Below are positions 27,222 through 36,022 of a stretch of DNA of 64,000 bases, piece by piece. The DNA is from Pseudoalteromonas luteoviolacea NCIMB 1942 (GTDB lineage Bacteria > Pseudomonadota > Gammaproteobacteria > Enterobacterales > Alteromonadaceae), in NCBI RefSeq assembly GCF_001625595.1, contig NZ_AUXT01000150.1, forward strand, positions 90,592 to 154,591, in the 5' to 3' direction. A program made the position numbers and the translations under genes. Below the pieces are notes generated by a model. That model saw only the letters and a list, made by a program, of their open reading frames with translations, ran no database searches and was not told the origin of the DNA. Each line of letters begins with the position of its first letter. Position 1 is the stretch's first letter.

Positions 27222-28130
27222 ATGGCCAAAGCATATCAACTCCCTTTTAAACTGCTCTCAATATCAGGACCTGACAAGCTCAGCTACCTGCATGGTCAGG
27301 TCACGCAAGATATTAACCTAGTTAAAGACAACAACTTCTTGTGGACTGGGCATTGTAGTCCAAAAGGTAAGCTTTGGTCCGCTATGCGAGTTTTTTCGCT
27401 GAATGGAAATTACCTCTTATTGGGATCCCAACAAGAAGCGGAAGCATCACATCGTGAACTTAACAAGTATGGCGTGTTTGCCAATGTCGATATCACGATG
27501 CCAGACCACCTATGTTTTGGCGTACTGAGTGACGAGTTAGAAGGCTTGAGTGCAACCTTGGGGCTTCAATTCAATGACGATGAAAACGCGTGCAATTTTG
27601 GCGCAGGTAAGGCACTTAAACTTGATAGCAATCGCCTTATCTTAATCTTGGAAGCAAATCAAAAACTACCAGAGGCATTGGAATTAGAGTCTGATCCATC
27701 TCAGTTTGAAATTGCCGGCATTCTCGCAGGTGAGCCACAACTGAATGACAATGTCATTGATGAGTTTGTGCCTCAGATGGTCAATTTACAAACCCTGAAT
27801 GGCATAAGCTTCAAAAAGGGCTGCTATACTGGTCAAGAAACAGTTGCTCGTATGCGTTACCTTGGTAAGAACAAACGCGCAATGTTTATCGTACATGGTG
27901 AATCTCAAGAGCCGATTCAATTTCAAGATATTGAAATGCAGCTTGAACAAGATAATTGGCGTAGAGCTGGCAAAGTCGTTCATCAGTCTTATGATACGCA
28001 AGCACATGTTTACTATGCACTCGCAGTGTTGCCAAATGATTTACAGCAATCAGCGATATTGAGGCCTAAAGGTAACTCCTCTGTAGCGCTACATATAAAG
28101 GCTCTGCCTTACTCTATAGAAGATAATTAA
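27222..28130 (+). CDS. ygfZ: Folate-binding protein YgfZ
   Basis: 302 aa, with the GcvT/aminomethyltransferase fold and the signature KKGCYTGQETVARMRYLGK at about residues 198-216; the Cys in KGCYTGQE is the family's hallmark. YgfZ uses tetrahydrofolate and supports assembly or repair of certain iron-sulfur enzymes such as MiaB. AGGA precedes the ATG. It is divergent from sdhE/ygfX, as in E. coli, and followed after ten bases by slyD. Confidence 0.95.
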   Translation: MAKAYQLPFKLLSISGPDKLSYLHGQVTQDINLVKDNNFLWTGHCSPKGKLWSAMRVFSLNGNYLLLGSQQEAEASHRELNKYGVFANVDITMPDHLCFGVLSDELEGLSATLGLQFNDDENACNFGAGKALKLDSNRLILILEANQKLPEALELESDPSQFEIAGILAGEPQLNDNVIDEFVPQMVNLQTLNGISFKKGCYTGQETVARMRYLGKNKRAMFIVHGESQEPIQFQDIEMQLEQDNWRRAGKVVHQSYDTQAHVYYALAVLPNDLQQSAILRPKGNSSVALHIKALPYSIEDN

Positions 28131-28140
28131 TGGAAAAACT

Positions 28141-28626
28141 ATGAAAATTGCCCAAAATACTGTGGTCAAAATGCATTACTCTGTTCTGGATGACGACCAA
28201 AACAGCATTGATAACACGTTCGATGAAGAACCGCTTGAGTTTATCATTGGAACGGGCTTTCTTATTAAAGGCTTAGAGGACGCACTTATCGATAAGCAAG
28301 CTGGCGATCAGGTCAGTGTTACTGTCGAACCAGAGCAAGGCTACGGCATAAGAAATGACAATCTTACCCAAGCGGTTCCAAAAAGTATGTTTGAAGGTAT
28401 CGAAGTCGAAGTTGGTATGCAATTTCGTGCTACAACAGATGAGGGTGAACAGGCTGTTATCGTAATTGGTGTGGAAGAAGACGAAGTAATCGTAGATGGT
28501 AACCACCCTCTTGCAGGCATCACGTTACACTTTGACGTTGAAATTATAGGTGTTCGTACAGCCACTGATGAAGAGCTAGCACACGGCCATGTGCATAGTG
28601 CAGATGGATGCGGTCACGACCACTAA
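28141..28626 (+). CDS. slyD: FKBP-type peptidyl-prolyl isomerase SlyD
   Basis: 161 aa. The FKBP domain with its insert-in-flap chaperone domain occupies residues 1-150 (EPLEFIIGTGFLIKGLEDAL, QGYGIRNDNL, DGNHPLAGITLHFDVE). The short His-rich tail HGHVHSADGCGHDH can bind metals, though it is shorter than the E. coli tail. It catalyses proline isomerisation and aids folding and nickel handling. Confidence 0.93.
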   Translation: MKIAQNTVVKMHYSVLDDDQNSIDNTFDEEPLEFIIGTGFLIKGLEDALIDKQAGDQVSVTVEPEQGYGIRNDNLTQAVPKSMFEGIEVEVGMQFRATTDEGEQAVIVIGVEEDEVIVDGNHPLAGITLHFDVEIIGVRTATDEELAHGHVHSADGCGHDH

Positions 28627-28653
28627 AAAAAGCGCCTATAGGGCGCTTTTTTC
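28625..28653. terminator. Terminator after slyD, shared with the convergent gene
   Basis: AGCGCC and GGCGCT pair around TATAG, with T-runs on both sides. The stop codon of the minus-strand gene lies inside the hairpin. Confidence 0.85.
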
Positions 28654-29112
28654 TTCTTTAACTTCTTCTACTTCACTTTCTTCTTTTACATTATCTTTCA
28701 GGGCTTCTAACAGCCCCTGTTGATCTGCGGTGCCTAATCGATACTTAGTGCCATCTAGCATACTAACTTCAATTGCTTTGAAACCAGATACGCTGTACAC
28801 CCAACCGTCATGCGAAATACGCATGCCAATCCCATGACGAAACGAGTTGGTTACCGATTTAACTTCATCAATGTCATCAAAGCACAATGTTTTCTTGGCA
28901 ATTCCAGGTCCAAACCACCAGCGTAATTGCTTACTCTTTGGATCTACTTCAATTGTTAAACCATAAAAGAAAAAAGCAACCAGCACCAAAATAATGCCAA
29001 AAGCCAAGACGCCGAGGTTATGGCCCAGTAGCACGGCCCCCATTACTACAAATGTGCTCAACCAAGCTAAGATTCCCCAGATCGCCCAAGCGAGTTGTGT
29101 CTTTTGATACAT
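28636..29112 (-). CDS. Two-helix membrane protein with PH-like C-terminal domain
   Basis: 158 aa. Two transmembrane helices (about 8-30 and 34-53) are followed by a beta-rich domain that resembles a bacterial PH-like fold (KQLRWWFGPGIAKKTLCFDD, VYSVSGFKAIEVSMLDGTKY), and the C-terminus is strongly acidic. No function recognised. GAGGCAAT precedes the ATG. It follows the DUF481 gene by six bases, so they are probably co-transcribed. Confidence 0.75.
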   Translation of the reverse strand: MYQKTQLAWAIWGILAWLSTFVVMGAVLLGHNLGVLAFGIILVLVAFFFYGLTIEVDPKSKQLRWWFGPGIAKKTLCFDDIDEVKSVTNSFRHGIGMRISHDGWVYSVSGFKAIEVSMLDGTKYRLGTADQQGLLEALKDNVKEESEVEEVKEEKSAL

Positions 29113-29118
29113 ATTGCC

Positions 29119-29946
29119 TCAATCAAAACTGTATACGAACGTCACACCTAATTCGGTGTCTACTTTGCGTTTATCTTCTTCAGGCTTAGAATTATACCGA
29201 TAAGTATAAGAAACCTTAAGTGACAAACCTTCAATAACTTGGCTAATCAGCGATGTTTCTGCAAAGCCGCGTCCACCTAAACCTGAAACCGATTGCACAT
29301 AGCTAAAGTCCTGGTTAAATCGCGTACGCTTTGAGATATTACGTTCCCACTGAAGTGATAGCCTTAGAAGCTCACCACGCTCTACACGCTTTTGCCCAAA
29401 CTCAAGCTCTGTGTCATTGTCAACTCGATACATTGATATACCCGGTCCAATTGTGAAATCAACCGTATTCTTTCTGCCTTCGAACAACCTATTGCCATAA
29501 CCAAGCGCGAAAGTCGTTGTATATTCTCGACCATTAAACTCATCAACTTCGTAATCCCCGTAAAGAAAAAATGACTCGTTATCAACGCCAAATTTGTAGC
29601 TGGTCTGAGCTGAAAGGAAATAACGAGACGCGGTTTCATCATCAACGCCTGTCTCGGTATTTTCTTCATTGGCATAATGGCCATCGAGCTTGAACTGATT
29701 TCGCCAATGTTGAAAGTCTTGATAAAGATTACTTTGCAGCTTAAAAGATGAGTTTTTGGTATTACCACTATTTGCTATAAACCCGAACTCTATATCTCCA
29801 TATAAGAATTCACCTTTGTGCAATTCATGGATCTCTTCTTCTGATAGCTCCCCGTATTTATGGAAATCTTCAAATGGGTCTACAGCATATACTTTTGTAC
29901 AAACTACCAACAGTGGTGCATACAAAAGCAACTTCATATTTTTCAC
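29119..29946 (-). CDS. DUF481-family outer membrane protein (YdiY-like)
   Basis: 275 aa. A signal peptide (about 1-21, ending KVYA) precedes a beta-barrel pattern of alternating residues ending in Phe-Asp (VTFVYSFD). The segments GDIEFGFIANSGNTKNSSFK and FKLDGHYANEENTETG are typical of DUF481, the family of YdiY, with no agreed function. The start is probably GTG at 29946 with GAGAAG eight bases upstream; ATG at 29937 is the alternative. Confidence 0.85.
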   Translation of the reverse strand: MKNMKLLLYAPLLVVCTKVYAVDPFEDFHKYGELSEEEIHELHKGEFLYGDIEFGFIANSGNTKNSSFKLQSNLYQDFQHWRNQFKLDGHYANEENTETGVDDETASRYFLSAQTSYKFGVDNESFFLYGDYEVDEFNGREYTTTFALGYGNRLFEGRKNTVDFTIGPGISMYRVDNDTELEFGQKRVERGELLRLSLQWERNISKRTRFNQDFSYVQSVSGLGGRGFAETSLISQVIEGLSLKVSYTYRYNSKPEEDKRKVDTELGVTFVYSFD

Positions 29947-29961
29947 TAAACAAACTTCTCT

Positions 29962-30282
29962 TTACTGTTGCTTCCAAACCACATGGCAAAATGGTGCATC
30001 TAGGTCACGGCTAATGAGTACTTTTGCGAATACATCATCACAGTCTTCAAACTCAATACCAATAATCACTTGAACGAAGTGCTCACGTTCTGCTTCTTGC
30101 TCAAAAGCAACAATCGCCTCCCAGCTATCATCGATATCGCTTTCTTCGATAAAGCCAAATTCTTCGCGATATTCATTAAACAGATCAATCTCTTCTTGGG
30201 AAAGGTTGTCTGGTGCTAATTCCAAAAAAATATCGTATGCCTGATGGGTCACTTCTTCAATACTACCTAGTCTCGCTGACAT
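29962..30282 (-). CDS. yciU: DUF440 family putative double-stranded DNA mimic
   Basis: 106 aa, very acidic. Segments AYDIFLELAPDNLSQEEIDL, VVIGIE-like IIGIEFEDCDDVFAKVLISR, and CHVVWKQ match E. coli YciU and Haemophilus HI1450, whose structure mimics the charge pattern of DNA; HI1450 was reported to bind HU. ATG 30282 is chosen because GGAG lies eight bases upstream and the length fits the family; longer starts at 30306 and 30318 lack this. The following minus-strand gene is the DUF481 protein. Confidence 0.88.
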   Translation of the reverse strand: MSARLGSIEEVTHQAYDIFLELAPDNLSQEEIDLFNEYREEFGFIEESDIDDSWEAIVAFEQEAEREHFVQVIIGIEFEDCDDVFAKVLISRDLDAPFCHVVWKQQ

Positions 30283-30533
30283 GCACGCAACTCCAAAAAT
30301 TTTCATTATCTTAATCATATCAAAACCACAATTTCATTTTCTACAAGTATTAGGTGTATTGAATAAATTTAACGCCAGAGTGCAGATTTCAGCGCAAAGA
30401 ATGCTAAGCTGAACACAAGCTAAACAGATAATAACAATGAATATCTGCTTGAATACCCTTTACCTCCAATGCAATACTGAGTAAAAACTCTACCTAAACA
30501 ATATAGAAGAACAACAAAGTTACAGGATTGGTT

Positions 30534-31331
30534 ATGATAAACATTGACGTATACCACCACATTGCAAATGTGAGGCTATCGCGCCCCAACAAACAAAATG
30601 CTTTAACACTCAATATGTTCCAATCACTGGATAACATTATTAGAGAAATTAGAAAGAACCGCCAGATACGTGCTGTAATTTTGCATGGGGACGGTCAACA
30701 TTTCTGTGCTGGGTTAGATGTTCAAAACGTAATGCAACACCCTATGCAAATCATAAAGTTACTGTTCAAGCTATTTCCTGGAAACCAAAACCTCGTGCAA
30801 CGTGTTGTGCTTGGCTGGCGTACATTACCTGTGCCAGTTTACGCTGCAATACAAGGTAACTGCCTTGGCGGTGGTTTGCATATAGCGTTAGGCGCAGACT
30901 TTAGAATTGCAACACCCGATGCCCAGTTCGCCATTATGGAATCTCGCTGGGGACTTTGCCCTGATATGGGAACCAGTGTGATTTTACCTAGCTATTTGAG
31001 AAAAGATCATGGCCTTAAACTGGCCTTTGAAGCTCAGCGTGTCGACGCGCTTACGGCCAAAGAAATGGGGCTAATTACCGCCATTGATGACAACCCCAAA
31101 GAGCATATAACGAAGCATATTACATCGCTCAACCATCATTCGCCAGACGCACTGGCAGCTATCAAATTGCTATACAACCAAACATATCAATCCCCATCAA
31201 GAGCATTGCTTTGGAAAGAGACTTGGTATCAAATAAAATTGCTCGCTTCAAAAAATACGCGTATTGCGATGAAGAATGGAGTAAAAGGCAGTGAGTTCAG
31301 TGCCTACAATCAACGAGGAAGATGGAAGTAA
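30534..31331 (+). CDS. Crotonase / enoyl-CoA hydratase family protein
   Basis: 265 aa from ATG 30534 (AGGA seven bases upstream; an in-frame TTG at 30528 is less likely). The crotonase fold is shown by LSRPNKQNALTLNMFQSLD, the oxyanion loop HFCAGLDVQNV, and GNCLGGGLHIALGADFRIAT. The usual Glu pair of hydratases is not clear; ESRWGLCPDMG carries a possible catalytic Glu and Asp. It may be a hydratase or isomerase acting on acyl-CoA. The adjacent cidA-like gene begins 19 bases downstream. Confidence 0.88.
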   Translation: MINIDVYHHIANVRLSRPNKQNALTLNMFQSLDNIIREIRKNRQIRAVILHGDGQHFCAGLDVQNVMQHPMQIIKLLFKLFPGNQNLVQRVVLGWRTLPVPVYAAIQGNCLGGGLHIALGADFRIATPDAQFAIMESRWGLCPDMGTSVILPSYLRKDHGLKLAFEAQRVDALTAKEMGLITAIDDNPKEHITKHITSLNHHSPDALAAIKLLYNQTYQSPSRALLWKETWYQIKLLASKNTRIAMKNGVKGSEFSAYNQRGRWK

Positions 31332-31350
31332 TTTGAATGGGGATAATTGA

Positions 31351-31731
31351 GTGACCCAAAACGTAAAAGCATTTTTAACGCATTTTACCCAATTTATTTT
31401 TGGCGTTTTAGTGGTAATTATATGTCTTTGCTCTGCTAGAATGATTGTAGCAATAAGTGCATTACCCATACCTGCTCCATTACTAGGTATGCTGATGTTT
31501 TTTACGCTCCTACAAAGTCGGATTATTCACGTAGATTGGATCAAGTCTGCAAGCCAACTACTCATAGCCTATCTCGCATTTTTCTTTATTCCTGTTGGGG
31601 TCGGTGTGATTAACTACCTCAACTTGATTGCAGGCAACGTCTTACTCATCTCGATACTCTTAGTTTGCCTGCCCACTGCTGCTATTGTCGCTGTTGGTAA
31701 ATTTGCCAGTAAAGGGCGATATCGTGATTAG
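31351..31731 (+). CDS. CidA/LrgA family holin-like membrane protein
   Basis: 126 aa with four hydrophobic helices; VVIICLCSARMIVAISALPI and LGMLMFFTLLQSR fit the family's core. CidA/LrgA proteins are small holin-like membrane proteins linked to murein hydrolase export, cell lysis or pyruvate transport. The start is GTG at 31351 with GGGGAT upstream. It overlaps the LrgB gene by eight bases, the usual pair. Confidence 0.9.
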   Translation: MTQNVKAFLTHFTQFIFGVLVVIICLCSARMIVAISALPIPAPLLGMLMFFTLLQSRIIHVDWIKSASQLLIAYLAFFFIPVGVGVINYLNLIAGNVLLISILLVCLPTAAIVAVGKFASKGRYRD

Positions 31732-32413
31732 CCTTATTGTATGCCTTGCAACACTTAGCCTGTTCATAGTTATTCGTAACTTACACAATAAGAAACCATT
31801 TGCTCTATTCAACCCAGTGTTACTCAGTATTTTACTCATTGCAGCCCTACTGCTGATAAGCGGCGTAAATTACTACGATTATTACCTTGCCAGTATGCCT
31901 ATTAATATGCTGCTTGAACCAGCGATCGTGGCACTCGCTTACCCTTTGTACACACAGTACAACGCTATTCGCCCGATTTTATGGCTACTCATTGCCTGTG
32001 CGTTTATTGGTATCACCCTTTCGACAAGTCTTGCGTATATGCTTTGCACACTATTTGGCATTGAACCTAGTCTAACCGCATCAATGATGGCTCTTTCAGT
32101 CACAACGCCCGTAGCACTCCTTATTACCGACATGATCGGCGGTATTCCAAGTATTGCCGCTGCGATGGTTATTTTAATTGGTATATTTGGTAGTGTCTTC
32201 GGATTAGGTTTGCTGCAGGCATGCAATATTAAGCAACCCCAGGCAAAAGGCATTGCACTAGGTGTAAGCTGCCACGCAATTGGGACAGCAACCGCCATGG
32301 AGTATCACCCACAAGCAGGTGCTTTTGCTTCCGCAGCAATGATTATTAGCGCAATTATAAGTGCATTTTGGGTGCCTATATTGTTTACTATACTCAGTAG
32401 CTTAAGCAGATAA
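31724..32413 (+). CDS. LrgB/YohK family membrane protein
   Basis: 229 aa polytopic membrane protein, close to the 231 aa of YohK. Conserved segments are VTTPVALLITDMIGGIPSIA and GVSCHAIGTATAMEYHPQAG. The GTG at 31724 gives the family's usual start and has AAAGGGCG upstream; it overlaps the cidA-like stop. LrgB proteins act with LrgA/CidA in membrane permeability control. Confidence 0.9.
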   Translation: MISLIVCLATLSLFIVIRNLHNKKPFALFNPVLLSILLIAALLLISGVNYYDYYLASMPINMLLEPAIVALAYPLYTQYNAIRPILWLLIACAFIGITLSTSLAYMLCTLFGIEPSLTASMMALSVTTPVALLITDMIGGIPSIAAAMVILIGIFGSVFGLGLLQACNIKQPQAKGIALGVSCHAIGTATAMEYHPQAGAFASAAMIISAIISAFWVPILFTILSSLSR

Positions 32414-32445
32414 GAAAACACTCACAGCATTACAAGGAGTCAAAC

Positions 32446-33285
32446 TTGATCGAGCAAGAAATCGCCCAATTTGAAAAGTACTACGACCTCATTCGAGATT
32501 ACTTACTTGACTACAGTATGCAATTACTGGGCGCTATAGTCATTCTCATCATAGGACTGTGGCTTTCCAAGAAGCTCGCAGACACCATACGCCGATTAAT
32601 GCTTAAGCATAACATAGACGTCACACTGACAAACTTCGTTGCTAACGTTGTTAAGGTGTTGGTTGTTGGTATGTTCATAATCATTGCTTTGGGCAAAGTG
32701 GGGATTAGCGTCACACCCTTTGTTGCAGCGATTGGTGCAGCTTCTTTAGGCGCAGGTTTGGCTGTACAGGGAATGCTATCCAACTATGGCGCGGGTCTTG
32801 CGCTCATTGCCACTAGACCATTCGTGGTTGGAGACACAATCAGTGTTAAAAATGTAAGTGGTCAAGTAAAGTCGATAGAGCTTGGCTACACTATTTTAGT
32901 TAACGAGCAAAAAGTTGAAATCACGGTACCTAACAAGCATATCATTGGAGAGGTGCTACATAACTCATTCAACTTCTCGCATATTGAAAGCGAAATTGGC
33001 ATCGCGTATAACGCACCCGCTGATAAAGCGATTGAAATAATCCGATCGATCTTGCAAAACGAAGAATATGTGGCAAAAGACCCCATTCCTCAAGTGGGTA
33101 TTGAGTCTTTTTCTGACAGCGCCATTGTAATTAGCTACCGCTATTGGACTCCCACCACAGAGCTGATTGAGAATAAGCTCAATATTAATATGGCTATATA
33201 TGCAGGAATTAAGAATGCTCAGATTGAAATTCCTTTCCCGCAACGCGTGGTCACTATAAAGTCAGACCAACGAGTGCCAAAATAA
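32446..33285 (+). CDS. mscS: Small-conductance mechanosensitive channel (MscS family)
   Basis: 279 aa with three transmembrane helices (about 25-45, 62-82 and 88-110). The pore helix AAIGAASLGAGLAVQGMLSN has the Gly/Ala packing of MscS, and RPFVVGDTISVKNVSGQVKS begins the cytoplasmic beta domain. It opens on hypo-osmotic shock to release solutes. The start is TTG at 32446, well supported by AAGGAG six bases upstream. Confidence 0.93.
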   Translation: MIEQEIAQFEKYYDLIRDYLLDYSMQLLGAIVILIIGLWLSKKLADTIRRLMLKHNIDVTLTNFVANVVKVLVVGMFIIIALGKVGISVTPFVAAIGAASLGAGLAVQGMLSNYGAGLALIATRPFVVGDTISVKNVSGQVKSIELGYTILVNEQKVEITVPNKHIIGEVLHNSFNFSHIESEIGIAYNAPADKAIEIIRSILQNEEYVAKDPIPQVGIESFSDSAIVISYRYWTPTTELIENKLNINMAIYAGIKNAQIEIPFPQRVVTIKSDQRVPK

Positions 33286-33298
33286 TATCTTTCCTATG

Positions 33299-33316
33299 GC
33301 CTTGCTCAAGCAAGGC
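33299..33316. repeat. Hairpin after mscS
   Basis: GCCTTGC and GCAAGGC pair perfectly around TCAA, about 14 bases after the mscS stop. No T-run follows, so termination is uncertain. Confidence 0.4.
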
Positions 33317-33416
33317 TGTCCCCTTATAACTCAAAAAGCCATTGATTAACCCTTCACATAGCTCTATGCTGGAAACGTTTTGTTCACAAAACATACAACA
33401 TGTAAGGAGAAAAACA

Positions 33417-35963
33417 ATGAAAAAGAGTAAATTGAGTTATTTGCTGGGTGGTAGTGCCATGCTCATGTCGAGCATGCATTTATTTGCTGCCGATTGCACC
33501 AACCTCGCGGTATGGCATCAATCTAAAGTATACCGTGCAGGAGACCAAATCCAGCATCAAAGCAATGCCTTCGAAGCACGGTGGTATAGTCAAAATGAAC
33601 ATCCACAGCAAAATTCTGGCGACTATCGAGTTTGGAAACATCTTGGTGCATGTGGTGGTAACCAAAATCCTGTAGTAACCCTATTAACCCCTACAGAAGG
33701 TAGTATTTTTAGCTCAAATGACAGCGTTGTCTTGTCAGCAAATGCAAACGATGCCGATGGCACTGTGGCACAAGTAGAATTTTTCGTTGATGACGTCTCT
33801 GTAGGCTATGACAATCAAGCCCCCTACCAAACAAATTGGATAGCGCAAACAGGCCTTCATGTTATTGCCGCCATAGCGACAGACAACCAAGGAGCTGTCA
33901 GTACTCAGAGTACAGTAACAGTTAATGTACAAGACGGTACAGTAAACACACCACCAACGATTTATCTGCTCTCACCTACCAATAACAGTCAATTTACACT
34001 TGGCGATACCGTCAGGATCCAAGCCACTGCCACAGATGCGGATGGCACTATCACCGGTGCAACTGTTTTTATCAATGATGCACAAGTCGCAGCATTTACA
34101 GATGGCACAATAGATTATAATTGGTTGAGTGATATCTCGGGTCAAATACAAGTTAAAGTCACAGCTACGGATAACCAAGCAGCCAGTAGTGATGTTACCT
34201 CCCAGATTAAAGTTGCTTCACCAAGCCAAGGAGGATGCGCAGGCCTGAAATTTTATAAAGCTGGTACGACTTATCAAAATGGTGAGCTGATCAGTCATAA
34301 CAACCGCAAGTATCAATGTGATGTCAGCGGCTGGTGTAGTTCTAATGCCCAATGGGCATATGAGCCTGGAAATGGCCAACATTGGCAAGATGCTTGGACG
34401 GACTTAGGGATCTGTGCCATCGCACCAGAGGTAACATTTAATGCGCCGAGTGCCAATAGCACAGTGCTTCAAGGCCAAAGCACAGTCGTTTCGGTCACAG
34501 CTACTGATGCTGACGGTACAATCTCTCAGCTTGATATATTTTCAGATCAGGCTCTACTTGCCAGCTTCAACACCGGTAGTGGTACCACAAATTGGCAACC
34601 TACAGCACTTGGTGCCGTTACATTATCAGCGAGTGCAACTGACAATGAAGGAAACGTCACAACAGGGCAAATCTTTGTAAACGTCACGGATAAGCCTGTC
34701 GTTGTTGACTTAGTTGAGCCACTATCTGGTACACAGTTTACCGTAGGCAGTACAATCAATTTATCAGCAGATGCGCAGGCCCTTACAGGCTCGATAAGTA
34801 ATGTTAGTTTTTACTCAAATGGCACTTTACTTGGAACAGACAACACAGCGCCTTACACTTGGTCATACACAGCAGCAACGATTGGCTCGCAAACCTTAAC
34901 AGCTGTTGCCAAAGATAGTACGGGTAACCAAGCTACCAGTGCAGGATCAACAATCAGTGTAATTGATAAGCCAATTGGCAAGACACACAAACTCATTGGG
35001 TACTGGCATAACTTTGTTAATCCAGCTGGCTGTCCGATTCCACTGGCAGAGATCTCTCCAGCTTGGGACATTATCGATATTGCGTTTGCTGAGAATGACC
35101 GCAATTCAAACGGTACGGTGCACTTCAAGCCATTTGAAAAAGACATTCACTCAAGCTGCCCACCGATCGATCCTGTGCAATTTAAAGCCGATATGAAAGC
35201 GCTACAGGCGCAAGGAAAAGTGTTCGTACTGAGTCTAGGTGGCGCTGAAGGCACGATTACACTAAATACAGATGCTGATGAAACAAACTTTGTAGCGAGC
35301 TTGACAAACATAATTCAAGAGTGGGGGTTTGATGGGTTAGATATTGACCTTGAAAGTGGTTCAAACTTGCTCCATGGCTCGCAAATCCAAGCTCGTTTGC
35401 CTCGTGCAATCAAGCAAATTGAACAAAATATGGGAGGGAACATGGTCCTGACTATGGCACCGGAACACCCTTATGTTCATGGCGGCATGATAGCTTACTC
35501 AGGTATTTGGGGTGCCTATATCCCTGTTATAGACGCACTGCGTGATACGCTAGATTTACTTCACGTACAGCTTTACAACAATGGCGGCTTACCTAATCCG
35601 TATGAGCCAGGTAGCGCGCCAGAAGGATCTATAAATATGATGGTTGCCCATGCAAAAATGCTTATTGAAGGGTTTGATCTAGCCAATGGAACGCGCTTTG
35701 CACCTCTTAGAGATGACCAAGTTGCTATCGGTCTACCTTCGGGGCCTAAGTCGGCAAACTCTGGGCAAGCACCTACAGCGAATATTATCGCAGCACTGGA
35801 TTGCCTGACTAAAGGACTGAGTTGCGGCACAATTAAGCCTGCCTTCAACTATCCTAAATTTGGTGGTGTGATGACTTGGTCGATTAATTGGGATAAGTAT
35901 GACGGCTATAACTTCTCAAAACCAATTGGCGACAAACTGACACAAATGAACCAAGGTAACTAA
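33417..35963 (+). CDS. Secreted multidomain chitinase (GH18)
   Basis: 848 aa from ATG 33417 with AAGGAG upstream; a longer frame lacks a ribosome site. In order: signal peptide (about 1-24, LMSSMHLFA); a CBM5/12-type chitin-binding domain (about 26-78); two Ig-like domains (about 84-262, each with DADGT); a second CBM5/12-type domain (about 273-333, ending HWQDAWTDLGIC); two more Ig-like domains (about 338-515); and a GH18 catalytic domain (about 520-848). The catalytic motif DGLDIDLE is at 639-646 with Glu646 as acid. It hydrolyses chitin outside the cell. Confidence 0.95.
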   Translation: MKKSKLSYLLGGSAMLMSSMHLFAADCTNLAVWHQSKVYRAGDQIQHQSNAFEARWYSQNEHPQQNSGDYRVWKHLGACGGNQNPVVTLLTPTEGSIFSSNDSVVLSANANDADGTVAQVEFFVDDVSVGYDNQAPYQTNWIAQTGLHVIAAIATDNQGAVSTQSTVTVNVQDGTVNTPPTIYLLSPTNNSQFTLGDTVRIQATATDADGTITGATVFINDAQVAAFTDGTIDYNWLSDISGQIQVKVTATDNQAASSDVTSQIKVASPSQGGCAGLKFYKAGTTYQNGELISHNNRKYQCDVSGWCSSNAQWAYEPGNGQHWQDAWTDLGICAIAPEVTFNAPSANSTVLQGQSTVVSVTATDADGTISQLDIFSDQALLASFNTGSGTTNWQPTALGAVTLSASATDNEGNVTTGQIFVNVTDKPVVVDLVEPLSGTQFTVGSTINLSADAQALTGSISNVSFYSNGTLLGTDNTAPYTWSYTAATIGSQTLTAVAKDSTGNQATSAGSTISVIDKPIGKTHKLIGYWHNFVNPAGCPIPLAEISPAWDIIDIAFAENDRNSNGTVHFKPFEKDIHSSCPPIDPVQFKADMKALQAQGKVFVLSLGGAEGTITLNTDADETNFVASLTNIIQEWGFDGLDIDLESGSNLLHGSQIQARLPRAIKQIEQNMGGNMVLTMAPEHPYVHGGMIAYSGIWGAYIPVIDALRDTLDLLHVQLYNNGGLPNPYEPGSAPEGSINMMVAHAKMLIEGFDLANGTRFAPLRDDQVAIGLPSGPKSANSGQAPTANIIAALDCLTKGLSCGTIKPAFNYPKFGGVMTWSINWDKYDGYNFSKPIGDKLTQMNQGN

Positions 35964-36003
35964 GGAATTTAGATACCAGCTATTCAAAAAAGCACCCTAA
36001 GGC

Positions 36004-36022
36004 CTGTCTTTTGATCACAAGT
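36004..36022. repeat. Left terminal repeat of the IS50-like remnant
   Basis: CTGTCTTTTGATCACAAGT resembles both ends of IS50 (CTGTCTCTTGATCAGATCT and CTGACTCTTATACACAAGT). The transposase stop lies inside it. The opposite end, AGATCTGATCACACTAAGG (36908-36926), keeps the inner 11 bases and has lost the outer part. Confidence 0.6.
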
